This document shows positions 23,681-32,137 of a DNA stretch of 42,144 nucleotides, in pieces. The translations under genes and the position numbers were made by a program. Every line of letters begins with the position of its first letter. Positions within the stretch are counted from its first letter, which is position 1. The DNA comes from Myxococcales bacterium (GTDB lineage: Bacteria > Myxococcota_A > Polyangia > Polyangiales > JAFGIB01). The notes beneath the pieces are model-generated. The model had not been told where the DNA came from, made no database searches, and saw only the letters and a list, made by a program, of their open reading frames with translations. The stretch is from positions 1-42,144 of the forward strand of contig JAPPOT010000799.1 in the NCBI GenBank assembly GCA_028817855.1. The letters are read 5' to 3'.

Positions 23681-25141
23681 TTAGAAGTACTTCTTCCGCT
23701 TGGACGAGCTGAGGATGCCCATCATCTCGCGATACTTCGCGACCGTGCGACGGGCGATCTCGATGTTCTGTTGTGCCAGGAGCTCGACGAGCTTCTGGTC
23801 GCTATAGGGCTTCTTCGGCTCCTCGGAGTCGATCAGCTTCTTGATCGCCTGCTTCACGCTCTCGGAGGCGATGTCGTCCTGGGCCGCTCCGCGCTTGATC
23901 GCGCTGTTGAAGAAGAACTTCAGCTCGAAGACGCCGCGCGGCGTCGCCACGTACTTGTTGCTGGTCACGCGCGAGATGGTGCTCTCGTGCATGCCGACCT
24001 CCTCGGCCACGTCACGCAGGATCATGGGCTTGAGGTGCTCGATGCCCTTCTCGAAGAAGTCCCGCTGCTTGTCGACGATGCACTCGGTGACGCGCTCGAT
24101 CGTCTTGCGGCGCTGGTCGATGCTGCGGATCAGCCACTGGGCGCTGCGCAGCTTGTTCTGGATGTACTCCTTGGCCTCCGCGTTGCCCTTCATCGCGGAG
24201 CGATAGAAACCGCTGATCTTGAGGCGCGGCATCCCGTCGTCGTTGGCGACCACGAAGTACTCGTCGCCCACCTTGTGCACCCAGACGTCCGGTTCGATGT
24301 ACTGGGGCTCGGAGGAGACGAAATTGCGCGCCGGGCGGGGCTCCAGGTCGGCGATCACCTGAGCCACGTCATAGATCTCCTCGACCTCGACCCCGAGTTG
24401 CTTTGCGATCGCCTGGTAGTTGCGCTTCTCCAGGTCGGCGATGTGGCCGTCGATCACACTCAACACCAGGGCGTCCATGCCCCAGTGCTCGGCCTGCACC
24501 TTCAGGCACTCTTTGAGATCGCGGGCGGCGACACCGATCGGATCGAAGCGCTGGATCATCGCCAGGACTTCCTCGGCATCCTCCGGGTCGAGCTCCGCCT
24601 CCTCTGCCAGACGCGGGACGACCTCCTCGGGTGCCACGCCGTCCATGCGCAGGTAGCCCTTCTCGTCCAGGTTACCGAGCACGAGCGCGGTGAAGCGGCG
24701 CTCGTCCTCCACCAGGTCGCTCATGCGCACCTGCCACTCCAGGTGATCGATCAGATCCTCGCTCTTGGTGAGCGTGGTCTCATAGCTCGGCAGCTCGTCG
24801 AAGCCACGCATGCCGCCCCCGGGCATCGGCGCCTGCATCGCGTGGTTCTCAATGTAGCGGTCCCAGTCGATCTCACTCGCCTTCTTGTCCGCGTCGCGGG
24901 TGCCCTGGTCGCCGGGCTTTTCCTGGGGCTGCGCCGTCTCGCGGCTCTCGCCGTTGCGGCCGTCGGTGGAGTGGTCGGGCGCAATCTCGCTCTGGTCCTC
25001 GAGCACGGGGTTCTCGAGCAGCTCCTGGTGCACCGTCTCCACGAGCTCCATACGCGACATCTGCAGCAGCTTGATCGCTTGCTGCAGCTGCGGCGTCATG
25101 ACCAGCTGCTGGGACAGCTTGAGTTGCTGCTTGAGTTCCAC
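23681..25141 (-). CDS. rpoN: RNA polymerase sigma-54 factor
   Basis: 486 residues. The Gln/Leu-rich activator-interaction region is at the N-terminus (LKQQLKLSQQLVMTPQLQQA), followed by an acidic linker, the core-binding domain, the DNA-binding helix-turn-helix with HESTISRVTSNKY and the RpoN box ARRTVAKYREMMGI near the C-terminus. It directs RNA polymerase to -24/-12 promoters opened by AAA+ activators. The start is GTG 25141 with AAGGGG upstream. First gene of the rpoN-hpf-ptsN-rapZ-ptsH-ptsI series. Confidence 0.98.
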   Translation of the reverse strand: MELKQQLKLSQQLVMTPQLQQAIKLLQMSRMELVETVHQELLENPVLEDQSEIAPDHSTDGRNGESRETAQPQEKPGDQGTRDADKKASEIDWDRYIENHAMQAPMPGGGMRGFDELPSYETTLTKSEDLIDHLEWQVRMSDLVEDERRFTALVLGNLDEKGYLRMDGVAPEEVVPRLAEEAELDPEDAEEVLAMIQRFDPIGVAARDLKECLKVQAEHWGMDALVLSVIDGHIADLEKRNYQAIAKQLGVEVEEIYDVAQVIADLEPRPARNFVSSEPQYIEPDVWVHKVGDEYFVVANDDGMPRLKISGFYRSAMKGNAEAKEYIQNKLRSAQWLIRSIDQRRKTIERVTECIVDKQRDFFEKGIEHLKPMILRDVAEEVGMHESTISRVTSNKYVATPRGVFELKFFFNSAIKRGAAQDDIASESVKQAIKKLIDSEEPKKPYSDQKLVELLAQQNIEIARRTVAKYREMMGILSSSKRKKYF

Positions 25142-25233
25142 GCCCCTTGCTTTCCGACTGCTCTGTACGGCCGCGCTATCCGCGGCTTGTTACTGCAGGG
25201 TCAGCACATTCGTGCACCCCTTCCTCCACCTAC

Positions 25234-25261
25234 AGTATACGCCCTGACATCGGCGAGCAAA
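25234..25261 (-). promoter_or_regulatory. Possible sigma-70 promoter of rpoN
   Basis: On the minus strand TATACT (25239-25234) matches five of six -10 positions; TTTGCT (25261-25256) 16 bp further upstream is a weaker -35. The rest of the 245-bp gap between rpoN and the divergent cyclase gene shows no other clear element. Confidence 0.4.
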
Positions 25262-25386
25262 GGCGAAAACCCTCGGGCGAAAACGCGTGTGATCACGGTC
25301 TACGCTCCCGGCTTTCGGGCGGGTGTGCGTTCCATGCTACGATCGGCTCTGCCCAGCCGCTGTCGGGTGCTGTGAGTCGACGACCC

Positions 25387-26367
25387 ATGGTGGACACGCT
25401 CTCCTCAACCCCCCCGGTCGGCGCACCACCCCGCGTGCTCGTCGCCGACGATGACGCGCTCACGCGCGACTACATCGCCAACCTGCTGCGCTCCCACGGC
25501 ATGGACGTGGAGACCGCCGACGATGGCCAAAGGGCCATCGCGAAGGTCCGGGATGGGGATCTGGACATCGTCCTGCTCGACATCATCATGCCCGGGCTCG
25601 ACGGACTCGACTGCTGCCGACTGATCAAGGGCATCGTCGGCGACGGCTTTCTGCCGATCGTATTGCTCACCGCCAGGGCCGACACCGACAGCCGCGTGAC
25701 GGGCCTGCGGATCGGCGCCGACGACTACGTCTGCAAGCCCTTCGACGAGCGCGAGTTGCTCGCGCGCGTGAACAATCTGCTGCGCATCAAGCGCATGCAC
25801 GACCGCATCAACGAGGCGAAGCAGAAGCTCTCGGTCGTGGCCGTGCAGGACGAGCTGACCTCGCTCTACAACTACCGCTACCTGCACACGCGCCTTGGCG
25901 AGGAGTTCAAGCGCGCCGAACGCTACCGGGAGCCGCTGGCCTGCGTGATGGTCGACATCGACCACTTCAAGCAGGTCAACGACCGCCACGGGCACGACGC
26001 TGGCGACGGGATCCTGCGTGAGGTCGCCGCGCGCCTGATCAGGGCCGTTCGCGAGATCGACGTGGTCGCGCGTTACGGCGGGGAGGAGTTCCTGCTCGTG
26101 CTGCCGCGCACCAACTTCTCAGGGGCGCTGGCAGTCGCCGAGCGCGTGTGGCGGGCCGTCGGCAGCGAGCCGATGAGCACGCCGAGCGGGCCCAAGAAGA
26201 TCTCGATCTCGCTCGGCGTCGCGGTCTACCCGAGCCGCGACATCAAGAACAAGGACCAGCTCCTCAAGGCCTCGGACCGCGCCCTGCACCAGGCCAAGCA
26301 CGAGGGGCGCAACCGCATCTGCGTCTTCCAGCACCAGGGCTACATGTTCCGCCCCGAGGCCGGCTAG
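25387..26367 (+). CDS. Receiver-GGDEF diguanylate cyclase (PleD/WspR-like)
   Basis: 326 residues. An N-terminal receiver domain has the acidic pocket ADDDA, phospho-acceptor Asp about 65 in LLDIIMPG, and a KPF lysine. A short coiled linker leads to a GGDEF domain with the active GGEEF signature (about 231-235) and an inhibitory c-di-GMP site REID (R-x-x-D) 5 residues ahead of it. It should make c-di-GMP when phosphorylated and be subject to product inhibition. No partner kinase is adjacent. Several PilZ proteins in the window are potential c-di-GMP readers. ATG 25387 is preferred; an in-frame GTG at 25372 is possible. Its TAG stop shares bases with the stop of the convergent gene. Confidence 0.93.
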   Translation: MVDTLSSTPPVGAPPRVLVADDDALTRDYIANLLRSHGMDVETADDGQRAIAKVRDGDLDIVLLDIIMPGLDGLDCCRLIKGIVGDGFLPIVLLTARADTDSRVTGLRIGADDYVCKPFDERELLARVNNLLRIKRMHDRINEAKQKLSVVAVQDELTSLYNYRYLHTRLGEEFKRAERYREPLACVMVDIDHFKQVNDRHGHDAGDGILREVAARLIRAVREIDVVARYGGEEFLLVLPRTNFSGALAVAERVWRAVGSEPMSTPSGPKKISISLGVAVYPSRDIKNKDQLLKASDRALHQAKHEGRNRICVFQHQGYMFRPEAG

Positions 26368-26972
26368 GACCCATCAGATGGGTTCCAACTCGCACGCCCG
26401 CGGCGCTGGGTACCGAGGCGCAGGCCGAAGACCAGGCAGGGCAGCGAGGCCGCCAGCACCAGGTAGGCACCGAGCGCGAGCCGCGGCGTCAGGCGCTGGC
26501 CGCTGCGCTCTGAGAGCAACGCCATGGCTTCGCTGATGCCGCTCCAGCTCCAGAGCAGGGTCGCGGGGGCGACGAGGGCAAGGAGCGGCACCAGCACCCG
26601 CACGCCCCGCAGCCCGACCGGCGTGCGACGGCGCAGCAGGATGGCGAGGATCGCCAGCGCGGCGGCCGGCACCAGCCAGAGCTTGGGCGTGCTCTCGCTC
26701 GCGAGGCGCAGCATGGTGCCCCCCATCGCGGTCGGCCCCTCGACCCGCGACAGGGGCATGGTCGCGAAGGCGATCAGCTTCGCCAGGGCCGCAGCCGCCA
26801 CGGGCCCGCGTCCGAGCGCGGGCGAGTGCCAGGCGACGCGCTCGTCGTCGCCGAGCGCCCGCCGCTCACCGGGCAGGTCGAAGAAGGGCACAAGCACGAG
26901 CTCGTGCTCGGGGCACTCGCGCTCGCCTTCGAAGGACTCGCGGCAGAAGGGGCAGAAGAGCACCTCGGCCAT
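26364..26972 (-). CDS. Zinc-ribbon membrane protein of unknown function
   Basis: 202 residues. The N-terminus has a short zinc-ribbon-like CPFC...CPEHE element (Cys 7, 10 and 20 with a nearby His 23). The rest has about four hydrophobic helices (around 60-75, 97-113, 123-143 and 165-185) and a basic C-terminus. No catalytic motif is recognised. It is convergent with the cyclase gene, sharing a CTAG at the stops, and divergent from the DUF3467 gene by 47 bp. Confidence 0.7.
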   Translation of the reverse strand: MAEVLFCPFCRESFEGERECPEHELVLVPFFDLPGERRALGDDERVAWHSPALGRGPVAAAALAKLIAFATMPLSRVEGPTAMGGTMLRLASESTPKLWLVPAAALAILAILLRRRTPVGLRGVRVLVPLLALVAPATLLWSWSGISEAMALLSERSGQRLTPRLALGAYLVLAASLPCLVFGLRLGTQRRGRASWNPSDGS

Positions 26973-27019
26973 GACCCGAGGTGTAGCGCAGCGCCAGGCC
27001 GACGGGTAGAAGGGTCGGC

Positions 27020-27298
27020 ATGGACAAGCCCACCCCGCCCAAGGATTCGAAGGCCCTCGTGATCAAGGCCGACGACGAGGTCGCCAAGGGACGCTTCTCG
27101 AACCTGGCCCAGGTCGCGAGCAGCCACGACGCATTCGTGCTCGACTTCGCCTTCGTGCAGGGCAAACAGGGTTGGCTGCTCGCGCGCATGCTGATGTCGC
27201 CCCAGCACGCCAAACGCTTCAGCTTGGCGTTGGCCGAGACCATCGCGAAGCACGAGGCGCGCTTCGGGGAGATCGACTCGGGGCCCACCTTGCAGTAG
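27020..27298 (+). CDS. DUF3467 protein
   Basis: 92 residues. The body follows the DUF3467 pattern: a GRFSNLAQVASSHDAFVLDF start, a G-W-L-L-A-R-M-L-M-SPQHAKRF middle, and LALAETIAKHEARFG at the end. These are small cytoplasmic proteins of unknown function found widely in bacteria and archaea. AGAAGGG lies before ATG 27020. Confidence 0.85.
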   Translation: MDKPTPPKDSKALVIKADDEVAKGRFSNLAQVASSHDAFVLDFAFVQGKQGWLLARMLMSPQHAKRFSLALAETIAKHEARFGEIDSGPTLQ

Positions 27299-27317
27299 AT
27301 CCGCGCCTGCGGCGCGC

Positions 27318-27339
27318 CCACAGCCCGCTGTGGCTGTGG
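27318..27339. terminator. Hairpin after the DUF3467 gene
   Basis: CCACAGC at 27318-27324 can pair with GCTGTGG at 27333-27339 (8-nt loop) or with 27327-27333. No T run follows. A terminator is possible but weakly supported. Confidence 0.3.
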
Positions 27340-27405
27340 CCAGGGCCGACGCCGGGGGTTATCATTCTAAACTCGGCGGGACCGCCGCATCGCACGAGGC
27401 ATCGA

Positions 27406-28158
27406 ATGAGCTACCAGGGGGCATCGACCGTCGCGGAAAGTAGAGAGTTGCTCGGCGGCGCGCTCGAGGCGCTGCAGCAGGACCCCAACCTGCCCGAGGA
27501 CGTCATGAACGTCGCGCAAAACATCGCGAAGGCGGTGGGAGCGCTGTTCGAGGCCGAGCGCGCCTCCTCGGATGTGGACGGCAAGGCGAGCGTCAAGCAC
27601 GCGATGGGATCGCTCAGCCAGACCATGGCGCTGCTGCAGGACGTGGAGGGCAGCCACGCCGGCGTGGAGACTGCCACCCAGGCGCTGGCGAACGTCATGA
27701 GCAAGCTCTACCCCCTCGCCCAGCAGCCGAGCTTGCGCCCATCGAGCGGCGCGGGCACGCAGGCAGCCGCCGTCGACGTGCCGACCGCGGCCCCCGTCCC
27801 GAGCGAGGCCCAGCCCTCGACGTCGGTACCACCCGGGGAGCGCGAGAGCCTGGAGGCCAACGTCGGCGCCACCACGGAGTCGAACTTCTTCGTCGGCTTC
27901 TCGGGCGACATCGGCGATGGCGGGGTGTTCGTCGCGACCTACCTGACCCTGCCACTCGGCGCGCGCGTCGAGGTGCTGGTGACCTTGCCCGGTGGCTTCG
28001 AGAAACAGATCCCGGGCACGGTGCGCTTCGTCCGCGACCCGATGGACATGGACTCGGAGCCGGGTATCGGCGTGAAGTTCGACGCCCTGGACCGAGAAGC
28101 CCGGGAGCTGATCCTGAGGTTCATCCGCAAGCGGCCGCCTTTGTTCTTCGACGACTAG
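27406..28158 (+). CDS. PilZ protein with N-terminal helical region (Myxococcus type)
   Basis: 250 residues. The first 110 or so are predicted helical and Ala-rich, with two stretches that could be coiled coil; an Ala/Pro/Ser linker follows. The C-terminal 105 residues are a TIGR02266-like PilZ domain: NVGATTESNFFVGFSGDIGDGGVFVAT, GARVEVLVTLPGG, and a GIGVKFDAL strand. The RxxxR motif at the domain start is not evident, so c-di-GMP binding is doubtful. ATG 27406 has CGAGG upstream. Confidence 0.82.
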   Translation: MSYQGASTVAESRELLGGALEALQQDPNLPEDVMNVAQNIAKAVGALFEAERASSDVDGKASVKHAMGSLSQTMALLQDVEGSHAGVETATQALANVMSKLYPLAQQPSLRPSSGAGTQAAAVDVPTAAPVPSEAQPSTSVPPGERESLEANVGATTESNFFVGFSGDIGDGGVFVATYLTLPLGARVEVLVTLPGGFEKQIPGTVRFVRDPMDMDSEPGIGVKFDALDREARELILRFIRKRPPLFFDD

Positions 28159-28278
28159 TCGTGGACGGCCGTCCCGAGCCGCCGCCGTCGCCCCCCACCC
28201 GTTGATGAGGCGGCTCCGGCGCCGTGGTCACCGGTGCGAAAAACTGACGGGGTTGGCGCGAGTGGATAGGCTCTGGGC

Positions 28279-28803
28279 ATGTTCATTCAGCGCGTGGCAC
28301 TCGAGCAGGTTCCGACCTACGCGGTGGTGGAGCAGCCTGTGGTGGCCGATGTCCTGCAGGAGCTGACCGGGGGCGACCTGCGAGCTCACCTCGACCAGGT
28401 CTTTCGGCGGGTGGAGATGCAGCAGCCGGCCCTCGGCGAGCTCATCAGCGGTGAGCTCGCCGCGATCGAGGGCGCGCCGGGGCAGGCGCTGGCATACTTC
28501 CTCTTACTCGTGGTCTACCGCAGCTTCGAGGAGGCCTTCGGCACGCGCCTGGGCGAGATCTCGGACGTCGACATCGAGCGCGTGTTCCAGCGCCTGGTGG
28601 TCGACGGAGAGGTGCGGCGGCAGAGCTGCACGGCGGGCAGCTTCAGCGAGGACATGGTGGCGGTGGGACAGCCGGCGCTGATGGCGCTGATCGGCGAGGA
28701 GTGCGACCGGGCCGCCGAGACGGCGCCCGACGTGGATCGCATCTTCGAGGCTCTGCTCATCGAGGTTCTCGCCCTGACCGAGGCCGTCGCGCCGATCTGC
28801 TAG
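28279..28803 (+). CDS. Hypothetical protein
   Basis: 174 residues, acidic and mostly helical by composition, without signal peptide, membrane helix or a motif I recognise. Codon use is like its neighbours and the frame runs cleanly from ATG 28279 to TAG. It follows the PilZ gene after 120 bp and ends inside an inverted repeat shared with the convergent gene. Confidence 0.6.
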   Translation: MFIQRVALEQVPTYAVVEQPVVADVLQELTGGDLRAHLDQVFRRVEMQQPALGELISGELAAIEGAPGQALAYFLLLVVYRSFEEAFGTRLGEISDVDIERVFQRLVVDGEVRRQSCTAGSFSEDMVAVGQPALMALIGEECDRAAETAPDVDRIFEALLIEVLALTEAVAPIC

Positions 28804-28839
28804 CCCGGATACTTCACCGAGGCGGGCCCCAGGGCTAGC
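28799..28839. terminator. Inverted repeat spanning two convergent stop codons
   Basis: GCTAGCCC (28799-28806) and GGGCTAGC (28832-28839) are perfect 8-bp complements around a 25-nt loop. Each arm contains the TAG stop of one of the two convergent genes. It could work as a bidirectional terminator, though the loop is long and no T run is present. Confidence 0.35.
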
Positions 28840-29545
28840 GCTCACGCTCGAGGCCCATGGCCTCGGCCTCGAGCTCGACCTGCTCGAGGGCGTCCGCATC
28901 CGGATCGACCACCCGGTAGCGCAGGGTGCCGGCCTCGTCCACGTCGAGGTGCACCTCGCCCGCCTTGGCGAGAGCGGTGAGGCGCGCGTCCGCGTCCTGC
29001 GCCGAGACCCGCGCCTCCATCGCCGCGTCCGCCACCGTCAGCCCGCCCTCGGCACGCTGCACGCTCAGCTTCAGCTGCTGGTCGGTGGCGCGGCCGCGCA
29101 GCTCCTTGGCCGAGCGCATCGCCCGCGTCGCGACGTAGAGGCCCACCGCGCCGGTCGCGAGCATCACGCCACCGATGCCGCTCGTGAAGGCCGACCAGGC
29201 GCCCTCCAGCCAGGCCTGCCCCATCGCCAGGATCGTCGCCCCCATCGCCGCCAGCCCGCCTCCCACCGGAAAGAAGACGTAGGACAGCACGCGGTTGCGC
29301 AGCGACTTGCGGGAGAGCTCCTGCGCGAAGTCGGAGTCGAGCGGCGTGCGCGGCCCGCGCGTGCGCGGTGCGCTGCAGGCGGCGCAGACGTAGCGGCCGC
29401 GGTCGACCTCGCGCACTGCCGTAATGCCGTGGCAGGCCGGACAGCGGTTCTCCTCACCGTAGACCTTGCCGCAACCGGGGCAGCGCGCGCGCCCAGGAGG
29501 GATGCGCGTCTCGCACAGCTCGCAGCGCTGGGGCACGCCCTCCAT
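28835..29545 (-). CDS. Zinc-ribbon membrane protein with a C-terminal wHTH-like region
   Basis: 236 residues. The N-terminus has paired zinc ribbons (CELCETRIPPGRARCPGCGKVY, then CPACHG and CAAC). Two hydrophobic segments (about 88-110 and 118-138) follow, then a region with VADAAMEARVSAQDADARLTALAKAGEVHLDV that looks like a small winged-helix fold, and an acidic tail. Function unknown; a membrane-bound sensor is one reading. It starts 6 bp after the DUF4920 gene. Confidence 0.72.
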   Translation of the reverse strand: MEGVPQRCELCETRIPPGRARCPGCGKVYGEENRCPACHGITAVREVDRGRYVCAACSAPRTRGPRTPLDSDFAQELSRKSLRNRVLSYVFFPVGGGLAAMGATILAMGQAWLEGAWSAFTSGIGGVMLATGAVGLYVATRAMRSAKELRGRATDQQLKLSVQRAEGGLTVADAAMEARVSAQDADARLTALAKAGEVHLDVDEAGTLRYRVVDPDADALEQVELEAEAMGLERER

Positions 29546-29551
29546 GGCGAG

Positions 29552-30154
29552 CTACATCGCCTTCTCTTCGGCGGTCGCTCCCTTCAGCGCGACGCCGGTC
29601 GCGACGATGCGGACGTTGCTGGTCGCCTTGGCGCCCTCGGCCTCCATGTGGGCCTTCTGCTCATCGGTCAGCTCCTGCACGACCACGATCCCCTGTACGT
29701 CGGCGTGCTTGCCCGTTGCGGACTGCGGCAAGAAGTAGGAATGCCCGGCCAGCGGGGCCCGCAGCTCGCCCTCGCCGCTCTCCTGCTTGATCTCGATCCA
29801 GCAGCCCATGTTCTTGCACACGCGCGCCACCACGCCGCGCGTGCGCACGGTGGCGTCCGCGTACTTCTCGGGCGACGCGAGCAGCTCGGCGAGGGCGACC
29901 TCGGGGGCCTTCGGATCGAAGGGGTCACCATAGAGCGCGGTTCCATCGGCCTGCGGAGAGGGCTCGCTGGCCTCGTAGCCATCGGGGCTCGGCATCGAGG
30001 TGGGCTGCGAGGTGGGCCCCTGCGCGGGATGGGCCTCCGCGGGCTGGGCCGCGGCCGGCTTGGCCTCCGCCGGCGCGGCCGCGGTGGGCTCGGATGGCGC
30101 GCTCGCGCTGTTGCACGCGGCGAGCAGCAGGGCGCTGTAGATCCAGCGCGACAT
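29552..30154 (-). CDS. DUF4920-like lipoprotein
   Basis: 200 residues. A short signal ends in LLLAAC with the lipid-modified Cys at 14. A Pro/Ala-rich linker of about 50 residues leads to a domain with VARVCKNMGCWIEI, which is the hallmark of DUF4920 and of OB-like periplasmic proteins. Two cysteines in CKNMGC could bind metal. ATG 30154 overlaps the stop of the Nudix gene (ATGA). Function unknown; envelope location. Confidence 0.8.
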   Translation of the reverse strand: MSRWIYSALLLAACNSASAPSEPTAAAPAEAKPAAAQPAEAHPAQGPTSQPTSMPSPDGYEASEPSPQADGTALYGDPFDPKAPEVALAELLASPEKYADATVRTRGVVARVCKNMGCWIEIKQESGEGELRAPLAGHSYFLPQSATGKHADVQGIVVVQELTDEQKAHMEAEGAKATSNVRIVATGVALKGATAEEKAM

Positions 30155-30546
30155 CAGGACTCTCCCAGGAGCTGGTTCATGGATGCCTCGTCGGCGGGGG
30201 TGAATTCGTAGTCCTCGAACTGGTCGGAAGGGATCCAGCGAACGTCCTGAACCGCGGCCGCCCGGACGTCGGACAGGAGCTCGCACTGGTAGAGATACAG
30301 ATCCACTGTGTAGTGCGCGTAGGGGTGGCGCACAAACGAGATCATCTCGGCGACCCGAACCTCGGCATCGAGGCGCTCGCGAATTTCTCGGCCCAGGGCC
30401 CGCTGATCCGACTCCCCCTCTTCGACGCGGCCCCCGGGGAACTCCCACAACCCCGGCAGGACCGCAGCGGCGCGGCGCTGGGTGATCAGGTAACGCCCGT
30501 CGGCCTCGATCACCGCGGCCACGACCCGCACGATGCGCTCGCCCAT
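30154..30546 (-). CDS. Nudix hydrolase, MutT/NudG-like
   Basis: 130 residues, normal for a MutT-type enzyme. WEFPGG at 34-39 and the Nudix box from Gly 39 follow the pattern G-x5-E-x7-RE: Glu 45, Arg 53 and Glu 54 are present. The second half of the box reads IRERLD where the family has IxEExG, so the Glu that binds metal in MutT is Arg 58 and the Gly is Asp 60. Activity may be altered. Family members hydrolyse oxidised nucleotides such as 8-oxo-dGTP. It overlaps the DUF4920 gene by one base. Confidence 0.85.
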   Translation of the reverse strand: MGERIVRVVAAVIEADGRYLITQRRAAAVLPGLWEFPGGRVEEGESDQRALGREIRERLDAEVRVAEMISFVRHPYAHYTVDLYLYQCELLSDVRAAAVQDVRWIPSDQFEDYEFTPADEASMNQLLGES

Positions 30547-30581
30547 GGGCGGAGCAACTACCACAGAACGGGGACAGCGAC

Positions 30582-30899
30582 CTAGTTCGCGTAGGTGGAG
30601 ACGGTGTCGGCCTTGGGACGCTCTACAGAGACGATCGAGCTGGTCACGAGGTCGCGCCCGCGCGCCTCGAAGTACATCGACTCGCCGACCTGGGGCAGGC
30701 CCGGCGCCGCGGCCAGCGCTCCGCTCTCGAAGAAGCGGATGGCGCCCGCCACCGGCAGGTTGAGGGCGAAGTGGGTCGTCATCCAGCATCCGGACTCGCG
30801 ATCGCGCACGCCCACGCACGTGGCCTTGCGGACGTGATACTCGGTGTTGCGTGTGACGAAGACCTTGTGAATTCTTCGCTCGGGGCCGTCGTATTGCAT
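30582..30899 (-). CDS. Hypothetical protein with PilZ-like N-terminal arginines
   Basis: 105 residues. It begins MQYDGPERRIHKVFVTRNTEYHV, reminiscent of proteins that start with an Arg motif, but there is no DxSxxG strand, so it is not called PilZ. GAAGGAGCTG lies at good distance before ATG 30899, which supports the start. First gene of the minus-strand group 30899-28835. Function unknown. Confidence 0.6.
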   Translation of the reverse strand: MQYDGPERRIHKVFVTRNTEYHVRKATCVGVRDRESGCWMTTHFALNLPVAGAIRFFESGALAAAPGLPQVGESMYFEARGRDLVTSSIVSVERPKADTVSTYAN

Positions 30900-30978
30900 T
30901 CAGCAGCTCCTTCGAGGGGTGCTCTCCTACATCAGTCTACATCTGCCCCTCAACCTTCCAAATTTTCGGCAATCGCGC

Positions 30979-32049
30979 GTGACGCCCCGGCCCATCCTGC
31001 TGCGCCCCGACAATTTCACCCGGCCGCAGCGGACCCCCTGGGGTGGGACGCGGCTGCTGCGGGAGTTCAAGGCCGACGCGCTTGGCACGGCGAGCCCACC
31101 GGCGATCGTCGGCGAGTCCTGGGAGCTGTCGGCAACGCCCGAGCTGCCGAGCGCCACCCTCTACGGAGAGTCCCTGGGCGCGCTGCTGGCACGCGATCCG
31201 GTGGCCATGCTGGGCGCCGAGGCACGCCTTGGGCGTACGAGCACCGGCCTGCTGGTGAAGTGGCTGGACGCCGCCGAGGACCTGTCGCTGCAGATCCACC
31301 CCGCCGACGACTACCGGGGGCTGGCGCCCGACCAGAGCGGCAAGCCGGAGTGCTGGTACGTGGTGGCCCATGCACCCGGAGCAGGGCTCTACCTGGGCTT
31401 CCAGCCCGGCACGGACGAGGCACGCGTACGCGCCGTGCTCGAGGCCGGCGACGACCTGAGCGCCTGCATGGTCTTCGTGCCAGTGGCACGCGGCGACGTG
31501 ATCGCGGTCGAGCCCGGCATGCCCCACGCCATCGGTCGCGGCGTCACCCTGATCGAGCCGCAGGTGGTGCTTCCCGCGCGGCGCGGCGTCACCTACCGCT
31601 ACTGGGACTGGAACCGGCGCTACGATGCGGACGGCCGCCCGGATGCCGGCGGGAAGCCGCGTGCGCTCGATCTGGAGCACGCGCTGGCCGTGACAGACTG
31701 GGCGCAGGCCACCGACCCCACCACGCTCGCGCGATGTCGCGCCGCCGGAGGCTGGCCCGCGGAGGACACCAACGCGCGGGTGGAGCCGCTGTGCGGGCCC
31801 GAGCCCGAGTCCCCGGTGCGCTCGCCGCATCTGCGCATGGCCCGCGCACTCGGCGACGGCCAGGTGCATCTGCCCGACTGGGACGTGCTGCGCTCCCTGA
31901 CGGTCGTGGAGGGCAGCCTGACGCTGCTCGGCCCCGGCTTCGAGCTGCCCCTGAATCGCGGCCATACGGCCGCCGTCCCAGCCGTGTGCGGGGCCCTGCG
32001 CATTCGACTGGCGCAGGCCCACGCCGTGATCGCCGGTCTGGCGCTGTGA
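30979..32049 (+). CDS. manA: Mannose-6-phosphate isomerase, class I
   Basis: 356 residues from GTG 30979. Interconverts fructose-6-P and mannose-6-P, the entry to GDP-mannose. Zinc site elements are visible: QIHPADDY (Gln and His), GKPECWYV (Glu) and EPGMPHAIG (His). The PWGGTRL and TLIEPQ segments, and YRYWDWNR, are typical of the family. An in-frame GTG at 30919 would overlap the ribosome site of the divergent gene and is less likely. The next two genes follow on the same strand, so a mannose-linked glycan group is inferred. Confidence 0.9.
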   Translation: MTPRPILLRPDNFTRPQRTPWGGTRLLREFKADALGTASPPAIVGESWELSATPELPSATLYGESLGALLARDPVAMLGAEARLGRTSTGLLVKWLDAAEDLSLQIHPADDYRGLAPDQSGKPECWYVVAHAPGAGLYLGFQPGTDEARVRAVLEAGDDLSACMVFVPVARGDVIAVEPGMPHAIGRGVTLIEPQVVLPARRGVTYRYWDWNRRYDADGRPDAGGKPRALDLEHALAVTDWAQATDPTTLARCRAAGGWPAEDTNARVEPLCGPEPESPVRSPHLRMARALGDGQVHLPDWDVLRSLTVVEGSLTLLGPGFELPLNRGHTAAVPAVCGALRIRLAQAHAVIAGLAL

Positions 32050-32137
32050 GCGTGCGGGTTGACGATCCCCGGGGCCCTCGGCAAGAGTCCCGCCCAACCC
32101 GGCACCCGGCCCGGCGGGGTGCTAATTGAGAGCGACG

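Noticed and set aside
23147-25375. A 742-codon open frame antisense to hpf and rpoN
   Set aside because: rpoN and hpf on the other strand are certain; the antisense product is Leu/His/Val-rich with no recognisable domain.
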